Below, piece by piece: positions 56,418 to 64,000 of a stretch of 64,000 nucleotides of DNA; position 1 is the stretch's first letter; every line of letters starts with the position of its first letter. The notes beneath the pieces were generated by a model. The model was not told the origin of the DNA. It saw only the letters and a program-made list of their open reading frames with translations, and did no database searches. A program made the position numbers and the translations under genes. Origin of the DNA: Streptomyces mesophilus (lineage in GTDB: Bacteria; Actinomycetota; Actinomycetes; Streptomycetales; Streptomycetaceae). The stretch spans positions 80,634 through 144,633 of the forward strand of contig NZ_JAAKZW010000005.1 in assembly GCF_011044995.1 (NCBI RefSeq), given 5' to 3'.

Positions 56418-57626
56418 ATGTTCGACTCCGTACGCGCACAGCTGCAGCAGACCCTCGACGAGATCGAGGCGGCGGGTCTGCACAAGCCCGAGCGCGTGAT
56501 CGGCACCCCGCAGTCCGCCACCGTGGATGTCACGGCCGGCGGCCGCCCCGGTGAGGTCCTCAACTTCTGTGCGAACAACTACCTCGGTCTCGCCGACCAC
56601 CCCGAGGTCGTCGCCGCCGCCCACGAGGCCCTCGACCGCTGGGGCTACGGCATGGCCTCGGTGCGCTTCATCTGCGGGACGCAGGAGGTGCACAAGGAGC
56701 TCGAGGCGCGGCTCTCGTCGTTCCTCGGCCAGGAGGACACGATCCTCTACTCCTCCTGCTTCGACGCCAACGGCGGTGTCTTCGAGACGGTGCTCGGCCC
56801 CGAGGACGCGGTGATCTCCGACGCCCTCAACCACGCCTCGATCATCGACGGCATCCGCCTGTGCAAGGCCAAGCGCTTCCGCTACGCCAACCGCGACATG
56901 GCCGACCTGGAGCACCAGCTCAAGGAGGCCGCGGCGGCCGGTGCGCGGCGCAAGCTGATCGTCACCGACGGCGTGTTCTCGATGGACGGCTATGTCGCGC
57001 CGCTGCAGGAGATCTGCGACCTCGCCGATCAGTACAACGCCATGGTGATGGTCGACGACTCGCACGCGGTGGGCTTCGTCGGCGCCGGCGGCCGCGGTAC
57101 GCCCGAGCTGCACGGGGTGATGGACCGCGTCGACATCATCACGGGCACGCTCGGCAAGGCCCTCGGCGGCGCATCCGGCGGTTACGTGGCCGCCCGCGCC
57201 GAGATCGTGGCGCTGCTGCGTCAGCGCTCGCGCCCGTACCTCTTCTCCAACAGCCTCGCCCCGGTGATCGCCGCCGCGTCGCTCAAGGTCCTCGACCTCC
57301 TGGAGTCGGCTGGTGATCTGCGCGAGCAGCTCAGCGCGAACACCGCGCTGTTCCGCTCGCGGATGACCGAGGAGGGCTTCGAGATCCTGCCCGGCGACCA
57401 CGCCATCGCGCCCGTGATGATCGGCGACGCGGCGAAGGCGGCGCGCATGGCGGAGCTGCTGCTCGAGCACGGCGTCTACGTGATCGCCTTCTCCTACCCG
57501 GTGGTGCCGCAGGGCGCGGCCCGTATCCGCGTACAGCTGTCGGCGGCGCACTCGACCGCGGATGTGAACCGTGCGGTGGACGCCTTCGTCGCCGCCCGTG
57601 CGGCCCTGGCGGAATCCGCGCGGTAA
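56418..57626 (+). CDS. kbl: Glycine C-acetyltransferase (2-amino-3-ketobutyrate CoA ligase)
   Basis: A 402-residue PLP enzyme of the alpha-oxoamine synthase family. It converts 2-amino-3-ketobutyrate and CoA to glycine and acetyl-Co[52 protein letters not shown] and [15 protein letters not shown] with PLP-Lys247 are all present. It is 80 bases after tdh and has AAGGAA before its ATG, so the two form the threonine catabolic operon. Confidence 0.96.
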   Translation: MFDSVRAQLQQTLDEIEAAGLHKPERVIGTPQSATVDVTAGGRPGEVLNFCANNYLGLADHPEVVAAAHEALDRWGYGMASVRFICGTQEVHKELEARLSSFLGQEDTILYSSCFDANGGVFETVLGPEDAVISDALNHASIIDGIRLCKAKRFRYANRDMADLEHQLKEAAAAGARRKLIVTDGVFSMDGYVAPLQEICDLADQYNAMVMVDDSHAVGFVGAGGRGTPELHGVMDRVDIITGTLGKALGGASGGYVAARAEIVALLRQRSRPYLFSNSLAPVIAAASLKVLDLLESAGDLREQLSANTALFRSRMTEEGFEILPGDHAIAPVMIGDAAKAARMAELLLEHGVYVIAFSYPVVPQGAARIRVQLSAAHSTADVNRAVDAFVAARAALAESAR

Positions 57627-57647
57627 ATCCTTGGCAGAATCGGCGGT

Positions 57648-58562
57648 GTGATCGACGCACGCCGGCTCCGCACGCTGCAGGCCGTGGCAGACCACCAGAC
57701 GGTGACTGCCGCGGCCGCGGCGCTTTATCTGACCCCTTCCGCCGTCTCCCAGCAGATCGCCGCGCTGGAGCAGGAGTTGGGGCACAAGGTCCTGGAACGG
57801 GACAAAAGAGGCATGCGCGTGACGGGCGTGGGCCAGATCCTGCTGCGCCACGCCAGCCAGGTGCTCGCCGAGCTGGAACGGGCCGAGGCCGAGGTCGCCG
57901 CGTACACCTCGGGCGACGCCGGCGAGGTCACGATCGCCGCCTTCGCGACCGGTATCGCGGTCGTCCTCGCCCCCGCGATCACCGACCTGAGCAGCGCTCA
58001 TCCCGGGCTGCGGATCCAGGTCCGGGACGCGGAGGGCGACGCGAGCCTGCCGATGGTGCTCGACGGACGCGCCGACATCGCGGTCGCGGTCGAGTACCGG
58101 GGCGCCCCGAGCGCGGACGACCGCCTCACCCGTATCCCGCTGTACGCCGAACCCTTCGACGCGGTGCTCCCGCTCGGCCACCCGCTCGCCGCCGCCGAGA
58201 CCGTCGCGGTCTCCGCACTCGCCGACGAGCCGTGGATCGGCCCGTACCCCGGCAACCCCTGCCATGACGTGATGGTGCTCGCCTGCGAGTACGCGGGGTT
58301 CAAGCCCCGGCTCGAGCACTCGTCGGACGACTTCCGCGCGGTGGTCGCGCTGGCCGCGGCGGGCGCGGGCGTGGCCTTGGTGCCACGTTCGGCACTGCGC
58401 GACACCGACCTCTCGCATACGGCGGTACGGCCCGTCGACGACGTGGTCGCCACACGCAGGGTGTTCGCGGCGGTACGGCGGGGCGCGGAGGGCCATCCGC
58501 TGCTGCGGCCGGTGCTCGATGCGCTGCAGCGTGCCGCGGGGGCGATCCCGCCTAGCGCGTGA
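57648..58562 (+). CDS. LysR-family regulator of the tdh-kbl operon
   Basis: A 304-residue LysR regulator. The N-terminal HTH is at 1-60 (RRLRTLQAVADHQTVTAAAAALYLTPSAVSQQIAALEQELGHKVLERDKRGMRVT). The C-terminal periplasmic-binding-like effector domain is full length. The GTG start is 21 bases after kbl in the same direction, so it is probably co-transcribed. A T-N11-A box upstream of tdh fits its control. Confidence 0.88.
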   Translation: MIDARRLRTLQAVADHQTVTAAAAALYLTPSAVSQQIAALEQELGHKVLERDKRGMRVTGVGQILLRHASQVLAELERAEAEVAAYTSGDAGEVTIAAFATGIAVVLAPAITDLSSAHPGLRIQVRDAEGDASLPMVLDGRADIAVAVEYRGAPSADDRLTRIPLYAEPFDAVLPLGHPLAAAETVAVSALADEPWIGPYPGNPCHDVMVLACEYAGFKPRLEHSSDDFRAVVALAAAGAGVALVPRSALRDTDLSHTAVRPVDDVVATRRVFAAVRRGAEGHPLLRPVLDALQRAAGAIPPSA

Positions 58563-59028
58563 CCGGCGTTCGGATACGGTCGATGGCCCGCAGGATCTCG
58601 TCGCGGTTGCCCGCCTTCGTGACCCAGCGCGGCAGCCGCGCGACGACGGTCATCTTCGCGCCCGTGTCGTACCAGGGAGCGCGCTCGCGCAAAGTGGCGG
58701 CCACGAACTCCCGTATCAGCGTGAGGTGTTCGCGGTTGTACGCCCAGAGGTGACCGTGGCGGGTCCGGATCTGCAGCCACAGGGGCAGCCCGAACCACGG
58801 GTCGACCGGTACCCCGTGGGCGAACGCCAGCACGTTGCCCTTCGTGGTGCGGGTGAGACCGCAGTGCGCGCAGGTCAGGCGGCGGGTGGACCACCACCAT
58901 GTGTCCGGCGAGATCCGCGCGATCCGCGCAGGGCCGTCGCATCCCGGGCAGCGCACCAGAACCACGCCCACGAGGTAGTCGTAGGGCTTCGTCCGCGGAT
59001 CGCGGAAGCGGCGGGGAGGCGGGGTCAT
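58552..59028 (-). CDS. Zinc-ribbon-containing conserved protein
   Basis: A 158-residue protein of unknown function. Two CxxC pairs (CPGC near 28, CAHC near 53) form a probable zinc ribbon. The remaining 100 residues are Trp- and Arg-rich. It overlaps the end of the LysR gene by 11 bases, tail to tail. Family not recognised. Confidence 0.7.
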   Translation of the reverse strand: MTPPPRRFRDPRTKPYDYLVGVVLVRCPGCDGPARIARISPDTWWWSTRRLTCAHCGLTRTTKGNVLAFAHGVPVDPWFGLPLWLQIRTRHGHLWAYNREHLTLIREFVAATLRERAPWYDTGAKMTVVARLPRWVTKAGNRDEILRAIDRIRTPVTR

Positions 59029-59104
59029 CGCGCCAGTATCCGGCGCCCCGGCCCCTGCGTCACCGGATTTCCCGCCACCCCACCTGGACCTCCGGTCGAG
59101 TGAT

Positions 59105-59137
59105 CCCTGACCCTCGACCTCACGTCGAGGGTCAGGG
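59105..59137. terminator. Terminator hairpin
   Basis: CCCTGACCCTCGAC and GTCGAGGGTCAGGG form a 14-bp perfect stem around ctcac, downstream of the MpaB gene and its relic tail on the minus strand. Confidence 0.8.
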
Positions 59138-59172
59138 GGTGCTGTCTCACGTTGGGGGCAGGAAGCCCTGCC

Positions 59173-59339
59173 TCACGCCGTCACCCGCTCCGCACGGAAC
59201 GTGAAGTCCCGCAGGACCAGCGCCGTCTCCATGGCGCACAGGCCCACACCGAGGGCGACATGGGCCGCGAGAGAGCTCTGCAGACCCAGCACGGTCTGGG
59301 TGAAGGTGGCCAGCAGGCGGCAGGGACGAGCCCGGCCGC
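59173..59339 (-). pseudogene. Coding-like remnant, unidentified
   Basis: About 50 codons reading LLATFTQTVLGLQSSLAAHV through FTFRAERVTA, nearly all ending in G or C at third positions, directly after the MpaB gene in another frame. There is no start with a ribosome-binding site. It looks like the C-terminal scrap of a lost gene. I do not recognise the family. Confidence 0.4.
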
Positions 59340-60476
59340 TTACGCCAGGTTCGCCTCGTACGTGGTCGGGGTGTCCGGCGCCGCCAGGATCTCCTCGATC
59401 GCCGCGCGGTGGTTGCGCTGCAGGGCCGACCACTCCTCGGGCAGTTGGCGTGCCAGACGGCGGCTCTCCGCTGTGCCGAGGATCAACACCGGCAGGAGCG
59501 GGCTGAGTTCACTGGGGGTGATGCCCAGGGCGTCCGCCCTCGCGTCGCCCTGGATGAGACGGGCGAACGCGCGGATCAGCGAGCCGGTCAGGACCGGGTC
59601 GCCGAAGACCGGCGTGAGCTGCTGGATGGCGGCGCCCTGCAGTGCCTCCAGGAACGGCTTGGTGTCGGGGTCCAGTCCGTCGTCGGTCATCGCGATCAGG
59701 TCGGCGAGCTCCGCGGCCTGGTCATGGCCGGTGATATCGCCGTAGAACGCGTCGTCGATCCCGAGAAGGCGGCCCTGGTGCTGCCAGCGCCGGTAGACGT
59801 CGGCGAGCTCCTCGTCGGTGAAGTCGTAGCCCATCGCGGTCAGCGCGCGGTACGAGACCAGGGTGAAGTCGAGCCAGGTGCGCACCAGCTCGACCTGGCT
59901 GATCGGGGCTCCCCAGGTGTCCTCGTCCCAGCCCTGACCGCGCACCACGGCCCGCACCTGCGCATGCAGCAGCCGCACCATCACCGTGGCGACATAGCCG
60001 CCCGCTCCGCGCTCCAGGCCGCCCGGCAGGATCGCCTGGAGCAGCCACTTGCCCGTCTCGTCGAGCCGCCGCTTGGCCATGGAGGTCAGCCGCCCGGTGC
60101 GCCTGAGCACCGCGGCGATGACGGGCGAGGTGTACGTGTTCACCAGCGCGCCCTGGCCCAGCGCGATGTTGTGGGCGAACGGCGGCACGGTGAGCGCGAC
60201 GTACGCGCCGCGGTCGATGTCGTACGGGGACGAGACCGACTCGACGTCGGCGAGCAGCGCGGCGACGGCAGGCGGTGGGGCCTCGAGGCTGTCCAGACCG
60301 TCGCGCAGGCCCGCGAGCAGGGTCCGGCGGGCGCTCGGACCCAGGTCCGCGAGTTCGGCGACGACCGCGTCCGCGAGCGGATCGCCGGTGCGCAGCGCCA
60401 CGCCCAACTGCTCTGCCTGCTCGGGGTACTTGAGCTTGATCTCGGCCGCGTCGCCGCGGCGCGTGGGCCAGGTCAT
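59340..60476 (-). CDS. MpaB-family oxygenase (DUF2236)
   Basis: A 378-residue protein from ATG 60476 (CAGG eight bases upstream; an upstream TTG has no site). It is all helical, with the DUF2236/MpaB pattern: ALVNTYTSPVIAAVLRRTGRL, RRLDETGKWLLQ, RLLHAQVRAVVRG, ISQVELVRTWLDFTLVSYRAL and GYDFTDEEL. The family includes haem-containing latex-clearing proteins and other oxygenases; the conserved His in the ARLLHAQVR helix is the likely haem ligand. Substrate unknown. No signal peptide is obvious. Confidence 0.85.
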   Translation of the reverse strand: MTWPTRRGDAAEIKLKYPEQAEQLGVALRTGDPLADAVVAELADLGPSARRTLLAGLRDGLDSLEAPPPAVAALLADVESVSSPYDIDRGAYVALTVPPFAHNIALGQGALVNTYTSPVIAAVLRRTGRLTSMAKRRLDETGKWLLQAILPGGLERGAGGYVATVMVRLLHAQVRAVVRGQGWDEDTWGAPISQVELVRTWLDFTLVSYRALTAMGYDFTDEELADVYRRWQHQGRLLGIDDAFYGDITGHDQAAELADLIAMTDDGLDPDTKPFLEALQGAAIQQLTPVFGDPVLTGSLIRAFARLIQGDARADALGITPSELSPLLPVLILGTAESRRLARQLPEEWSALQRNHRAAIEEILAAPDTPTTYEANLA

Positions 60477-60525
60477 GTCGTAAGCCTGCAAGATGTCGCG
60501 AGCGCGCCACAACGCAAGGAATCAG

Positions 60526-61470
60526 TCATGCCGTATCCCGGCCAAGGACACGTACGGAGTCGACGATCAGGTCCCAGAAGCGGTCCGCGTCGACCACGGT
60601 GGCGACCTCCGCGTTGGGTGCGCGGCCGGTGACTCCGTGCAGGTCGACGACGGTGGCGCCGCGGGTGTGGGTGCCGGTGAGTTCGATGGCGACGGACGCC
60701 GGGACGAGGGTGATGAGGTCCGGGTCGATGAGGTGGGCGACGGTCAGCGGGTCGTGCAGCGGCGCTCCGGGGAGGCCGAAAACCTCCCGGTAGCGGTCGG
60801 CGAAGAAGCCGAGCATCTGCGTGCAGATGCCGGCGAGGGGCGTGCCGAGCGCGTCGAAGCGGGCGATGACGTCTTCGGTGGCGAGCACCTGATGGCTGGC
60901 GTTGAGGCCGAGCATCGTCACGGGCAGCCCGCTGGAGAAGACGAGGTCGGCGGCCTCGGGATCGCAGTGGATGTTGAACTCGGCGGCGGGGGTGGTGTTC
61001 CCGCGCCCGGTGGAGCCGCCCATCAGGACGATCCGCTCGATACGCCCGGCGAGATCCGGATACGCGAGCAGCAGGGCGGCGATGTTGGTGAGCGGTCCGG
61101 TGGGCACCAGCGTGACGGGCCGCGGGTGGGCCAGGAGAGTGTCGCGGATCAGGGTCAGGGCGTCGCGCGGGTCGAGCGGCACGGTCGGGTCCTTGAAGCC
61201 GGGACCGTCGAGTCCGGACTCGCCGTGGATCGACGCGGCCACCCGGACCGGGCCGTGCAGGGGGCGGTCCCGGCCCGCCGCGATCGGCACGCCCTCGATG
61301 CCGGCGACGGTGCAGACGCGGCGCGCGTTGAGCGTGGTCTTCTCCAGCGTCTGGTTGCCGGCGACGGTGGTGATGGCGAGCAGGTCGATCGCGGGGTGGG
61401 CGGCGGCCAGCAGGATGTTGAACGCGTCGTCGTGGCCGGGGTCGCAGTCCAAGATCACGGGGATGCCCAT
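60526..61470 (-). CDS. Inosine/uridine-preferring nucleoside hydrolase
   Basis: A 314-residue enzyme. D8-C-D10-P-G-H-D14-D15 binds Ca2+, FNIHCDPEAA and LGLNASHQVL follow, and PLHDPLTVAHL has the catalytic His and last Asp. It hydrolyses ribonucleosides to ribose and base in purine or pyrimidine salvage. The length is normal. It is upstream of the MpaB gene on the same strand (50-base gap) and divergent from the M13 peptidase. Confidence 0.93.
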   Translation of the reverse strand: MGIPVILDCDPGHDDAFNILLAAAHPAIDLLAITTVAGNQTLEKTTLNARRVCTVAGIEGVPIAAGRDRPLHGPVRVAASIHGESGLDGPGFKDPTVPLDPRDALTLIRDTLLAHPRPVTLVPTGPLTNIAALLLAYPDLAGRIERIVLMGGSTGRGNTTPAAEFNIHCDPEAADLVFSSGLPVTMLGLNASHQVLATEDVIARFDALGTPLAGICTQMLGFFADRYREVFGLPGAPLHDPLTVAHLIDPDLITLVPASVAIELTGTHTRGATVVDLHGVTGRAPNAEVATVVDADRFWDLIVDSVRVLGRDTA

Positions 61471-61540
61471 ACGGGTGCCCTCACTGTCGTCGGGAAGTCG
61501 GCGGAGTCGGCGGACTCGAGGTCAGCGTCCCGGGGAGTGG

Positions 61541-61594
61541 GGTGTCGGCTCAAGAGGGCGTCCCCTGGAGCAGGGTGTCGGCTCAAGAGGGCGT
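61541..61594. repeat. Direct repeat, 2 x 21 bp
   Basis: GGTGTCGGCTCAAGAGGGCG plus T occurs at 61541-61561 and 61574-61594 (33-base period) between the divergent nucleoside hydrolase and M13 peptidase genes. It lies in their promoter region. Confidence 0.85.
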
Positions 61595-61663
61595 ACCCGC
61601 CGCACAGGACACCGGACCCCCGGCGCCCTCCAACCGCGCCGCCACCTCGCATAGGCTGCACGG

Positions 61664-63616
61664 ATGAGCATTCTGGACGATGCCCAGGCGGGCATGAACC
61701 CCGAGATCCGACCGCAGGACGACCTGTTCGGCCACGTCAACGGCGTCTGGCTGGACACCGAGAAGATCCCCGACGACAGGTCGAGCTGGGGTCCTTTCGT
61801 ACAGCTCGTGGACGTCGCCGAGCAGCAGGTCAAGGAGATCATTCAGGAGCTGGCCGAGCAGGGCGGCGAGGCCGCCGACGCCCGCCGGATCGCCGCCCTC
61901 TACGCCTCCTTCATGGACGAGGAGACCATCGCCGCCAAGGGGCTCGCCCCCGCGCGGCCGCTGCTCGACGAGGTGGCCGCGATCTCGGACACGCGGGAGC
62001 TCGCCGCGTTCCTCGGACGGTTCGAGCGCGTCGGCGGGTCCGGCCTGTTCGGGGCGTACGTCGACTCCGATGACAAGAACTCCGACCGGTACCTGTTCAA
62101 CATTCTTCAGGGCGGGCTCGGCCTGCCCGACGAGTCGTACTACCGCGACGAGAAGTTCGCGGAGATCCGCGAGAAGTACGTCGGCTACCTCACCGAGCTG
62201 CTGACCCTCGCCGGCCATGAGACGCCCGCCGACTCCGCGGCCGCGATCCTGGCCCTGGAGACGAAGCTCGCCGCCGGGCACTGGGAGCGCGCGGAGACCC
62301 GCGACGTCCAGAAGACGTACAACCTCACCACGCTCGACGAACTGGTCGCGCTCGCCCCGGAGTTCGACTGGCGCGGCTACATCACCGGACTCGGCGGCAG
62401 CGACAAGACGATCGCCGAGACCTGTGTACGCCAGCCGTCTTACCTCAGCCATCTGTCGGGGCTGCTCGGCGAGGTGCCGATCGAGCAGTGGCGGGACTGG
62501 ACGCTGGCCCGGGTCCTTCGCGCGTGCTCGCCGTATCTGACCGACGCGTTCGTGAACAACAACTTCGAGTTCTACGGCCGCACCCTGAATGGCACGCCCG
62601 AGCTGCGGGCCCGCTGGAAGCGCGGGGTGTCCTTCGTGGAGGGCGCGGTCGGCGAGGCCGTCGGCAAGGAGTACGTGGCGCGGCACTTCCCGCCGTCGTC
62701 CAAGGCGAAGATGGACGACCTGGTCGCCAACCTCCTGGAGGCCTACCGGCAGTCCATCAGCCGGCTCGACTGGATGACGGACGAGACCAAGGAGCGGGCG
62801 TACGAGAAGCTCGCCACGTTCCGGCCCAAGATCGGCTACCCGGACAAGTTCCGCGACTACTCCGAGCTCGAGGTCTCCGCGGACGACCTTCTGGGCAACG
62901 CCCAGGCGGCCGCGGCCTTCGAGTCGGACCGGCAGATCGGCAAGATCGGCTCTCCGGTGGACCGCGACGAGTGGTTCATGCTGCCGCAGACGGTGAACGC
63001 GTACTACAACCCGGGCACCAACGAGATCTGCTTCCCCGCGGGCATCCTGCAGAAGCCGTTCTTCTCCCCCGACGCCGACCCCGCCGAGAACTACGGCGGC
63101 ATCGGCTCGGTCATCGGCCATGAGATCGGCCACGGCTTCGACGACCAGGGCGCGCAGTACGACGGCGCGGGCAACCTCAACGACTGGTGGACGGCGGACG
63201 ACAAGAGCGCCTTCGAGACCAAGTCGCAGGCGCTGGTGAAGCAGTACAACGGGTTCTCGCCGCGCAATCTGCCGGGCGAGTTCGTCAACGGCCAGCTGAC
63301 CGTGGGCGAGAACATCGGCGACCTGGGCGGTCTGACCATCGGCCACACCGCGTATCTGATCGCGCTCGGCGGCCAGGCGGTCCCGGAGAACGGTGGACTG
63401 ACCGGTTCGCAGCGGCTGTTCATGAACTGGGCGTTCTGCTGGCGCACCAAGCGCCGCAAGGAGCAGGAGCAGCAGTACCTGACCATCGACCCGCACTCGC
63501 CGCCGGAGTTCCGCGCCAACATCGTGCGCAACCTGGACGAGTTCCACGAGGCGTTCGGCACGGCCGAGGGCGACGGCCTGTGGCTGGATCCGGCGGACCG
63601 CGTACGGATCTGGTGA
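61664..63616 (+). CDS. M13-family metallopeptidase (PepO/neprilysin type)
   Basis: A 650-residue zinc peptidase. H486-E-I-G-H490 binds zinc, E549 in ENIGD is the third ligand, and NAYYNPGTNEICFPAGIL is the substrate-edge strand of neprilysin-type enzymes. No signal peptide or N-terminal membrane helix is present, so it is a cytoplasmic oligopeptidase like bacterial PepO. The length is typical. It is followed by a strong terminator. Confidence 0.93.
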   Translation: MSILDDAQAGMNPEIRPQDDLFGHVNGVWLDTEKIPDDRSSWGPFVQLVDVAEQQVKEIIQELAEQGGEAADARRIAALYASFMDEETIAAKGLAPARPLLDEVAAISDTRELAAFLGRFERVGGSGLFGAYVDSDDKNSDRYLFNILQGGLGLPDESYYRDEKFAEIREKYVGYLTELLTLAGHETPADSAAAILALETKLAAGHWERAETRDVQKTYNLTTLDELVALAPEFDWRGYITGLGGSDKTIAETCVRQPSYLSHLSGLLGEVPIEQWRDWTLARVLRACSPYLTDAFVNNNFEFYGRTLNGTPELRARWKRGVSFVEGAVGEAVGKEYVARHFPPSSKAKMDDLVANLLEAYRQSISRLDWMTDETKERAYEKLATFRPKIGYPDKFRDYSELEVSADDLLGNAQAAAAFESDRQIGKIGSPVDRDEWFMLPQTVNAYYNPGTNEICFPAGILQKPFFSPDADPAENYGGIGSVIGHEIGHGFDDQGAQYDGAGNLNDWWTADDKSAFETKSQALVKQYNGFSPRNLPGEFVNGQLTVGENIGDLGGLTIGHTAYLIALGGQAVPENGGLTGSQRLFMNWAFCWRTKRRKEQEQQYLTIDPHSPPEFRANIVRNLDEFHEAFGTAEGDGLWLDPADRVRIW

Positions 63617-63634
63617 AGTCCTGTTGTCGGTCGT

Positions 63635-63684
63635 AGGGCCCCGTCCCGCCACCTCGACGCCATGCGGCGCGGGGCGGGGCCTTT
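63635..63684 (+). terminator. Terminator hairpin after the M13 peptidase
   Basis: GGGCCCCGTCCCGC pairs with GCGGGGCGGGGCC (one G-T wobble, 19-base loop) and is followed by TTTC. Confidence 0.8.
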
Positions 63685-63891
63685 CGGCTGCGCGGCGGCG
63701 GCACGGACGGTTGCCCACGAACGGCACCGACGGCTGCCCGCAGCGTCACGGATCGCCGTACGGATTCAGCTACGTCTCGCCAACCCTTGGGGAGTTCGTG
63801 ACTCCTCCCTCTCATGAATGAGGGGGCTTCTCGCTATGCCGGTCGGCGTCGCGACGGACCAGCCCGGCCCGTAGATTCCTAATGCGGTCTG

Positions 63892-64000
63892 TCAAGCCGC
63901 GAGGACGGTCGGTGGTGTGAGTTCGTAGCACCGTCCATCGCGCAGGAGGGCCCAGAGGACGTTCACTCGGCGTCGGGCGAGAGCGAGGACGGCCTGGGTG
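63892..64000 (-). CDS. IS110-type transposase, C-terminal end (runs off the window)
   Basis: The minus-strand frame reads TQAVLALARRRVNVLWALLRDG and ends ...TPPTVLAA-stop. This matches the C-terminus of IS110-family (IS1647-like) DEDD transposases common in Streptomyces. Only 35 codons are inside the window. The non-coding end of the element must lie between the M13 terminator and 63892, around 63840-63890; I cannot fix it. IS110 elements encode a bridge RNA in a non-coding end, which is probably on the far side. Confidence 0.7.
   Translation of the reverse strand, partial: TQAVLALARRRVNVLWALLRDGRCYELTPPTVLAA

Noticed and set aside
61583..63727. A 714-codon open frame antisense to the M13 peptidase
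   Set aside because: Same reason; the sense frame has HEIGH and ENIGD at the right distance.

Overview
The window is high-GC chromosomal DNA with strong G/C third-position bias, GTG/TTG starts, long antisense open frames and many Tat or lipoprotein exports. With the gene families present (DUF397, tdh-kbl-LysR, CGNR, NhaP, MpaB, YghA-type SDR), this points to Streptomyces or a close relative. No rRNA, tRNA or CRISPR array was seen, and no stretch over 300 bases lacks a gene.

Layout. 1-7.1 kb: end of an MDR oxidoreductase, a C-tail-anchored surface protein, a decayed DinB fragment, a lipoprotein, and a leftward stress-type operon (YghA-type SDR, flavodoxin-like reductase, second SDR, secreted protein) divergent from a Nudix hydrolase. 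7.2-13.7 kb: PL8 hyaluronate/chondroitin-type lyase, LLM flavin oxidoreductase, a CoA-transferase-like protein coupled to a CPA1 antiporter. 13.8-23.9 kb: polysaccharide locus A, a leftward operon (GntR/LacI-type regulator, sugar ABC transporter, Gfo/Idh dehydrogenase, TIM-barrel isomerase, two related jelly-roll lyases) divergent from an enolase-superfamily enzyme, with a perfect 18-bp palindrome between them. 24-28.5 kb: pterin dehydratase-VOC fusion, nitrate transporter, and an IS605-type TnpB element inserted in the first codons of a TIGR01777 epimerase gene. 28.6-32.2 kb: AraC regulator, secreted peptidoglycan-binding protein, epoxide hydrolase divergent from a CGNR regulator with two matching operators. 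32.3-44.6 kb: polysaccharide locus B, two GH29 fucosidases flanking a DeoR/LacI-type regulator, an Lpl-type ABC transporter, a 955-aa heparinase-fold lyase and a secreted glycosidase-like protein. 44.7-54.5 kb: TetR/imine reductase pair, ATPase/DUF397 pair, TetR with amidohydrolase and esterase, phosphatase, GH114 lipoprotein, acyl-CoA synthetase, D,D-carboxypeptidase. 54.5-64 kb: second surface protein, threonine catabolism (tdh-kbl-LysR), MpaB oxygenase, nucleoside hydrolase, M13 peptidase, and the end of an IS110-type transposase running off the edge.

How the genes work together. Both polysaccharide loci pair secreted depolymerases with a dedicated ABC importer and a hybrid regulator (non-LacI DNA-binding domain plus LacI-type sugar sensor) whose candidate palindromic operators lie at the divergent promoters. 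Locus A looks built for an acidic (uronate) glycan because it carries lyases plus an oxidoreductase, an isomerase and a sugar-acid-type enolase. Locus B looks built for a fucose-containing glycan. The substrates are inferred, not shown.

The most unusual structure is the TnpB element at 26.2-27.6 kb. Joining the sequences on either side restores an in-frame start for the interrupted gene, so its ends, guide RNA and target can be predicted from sequence alone.
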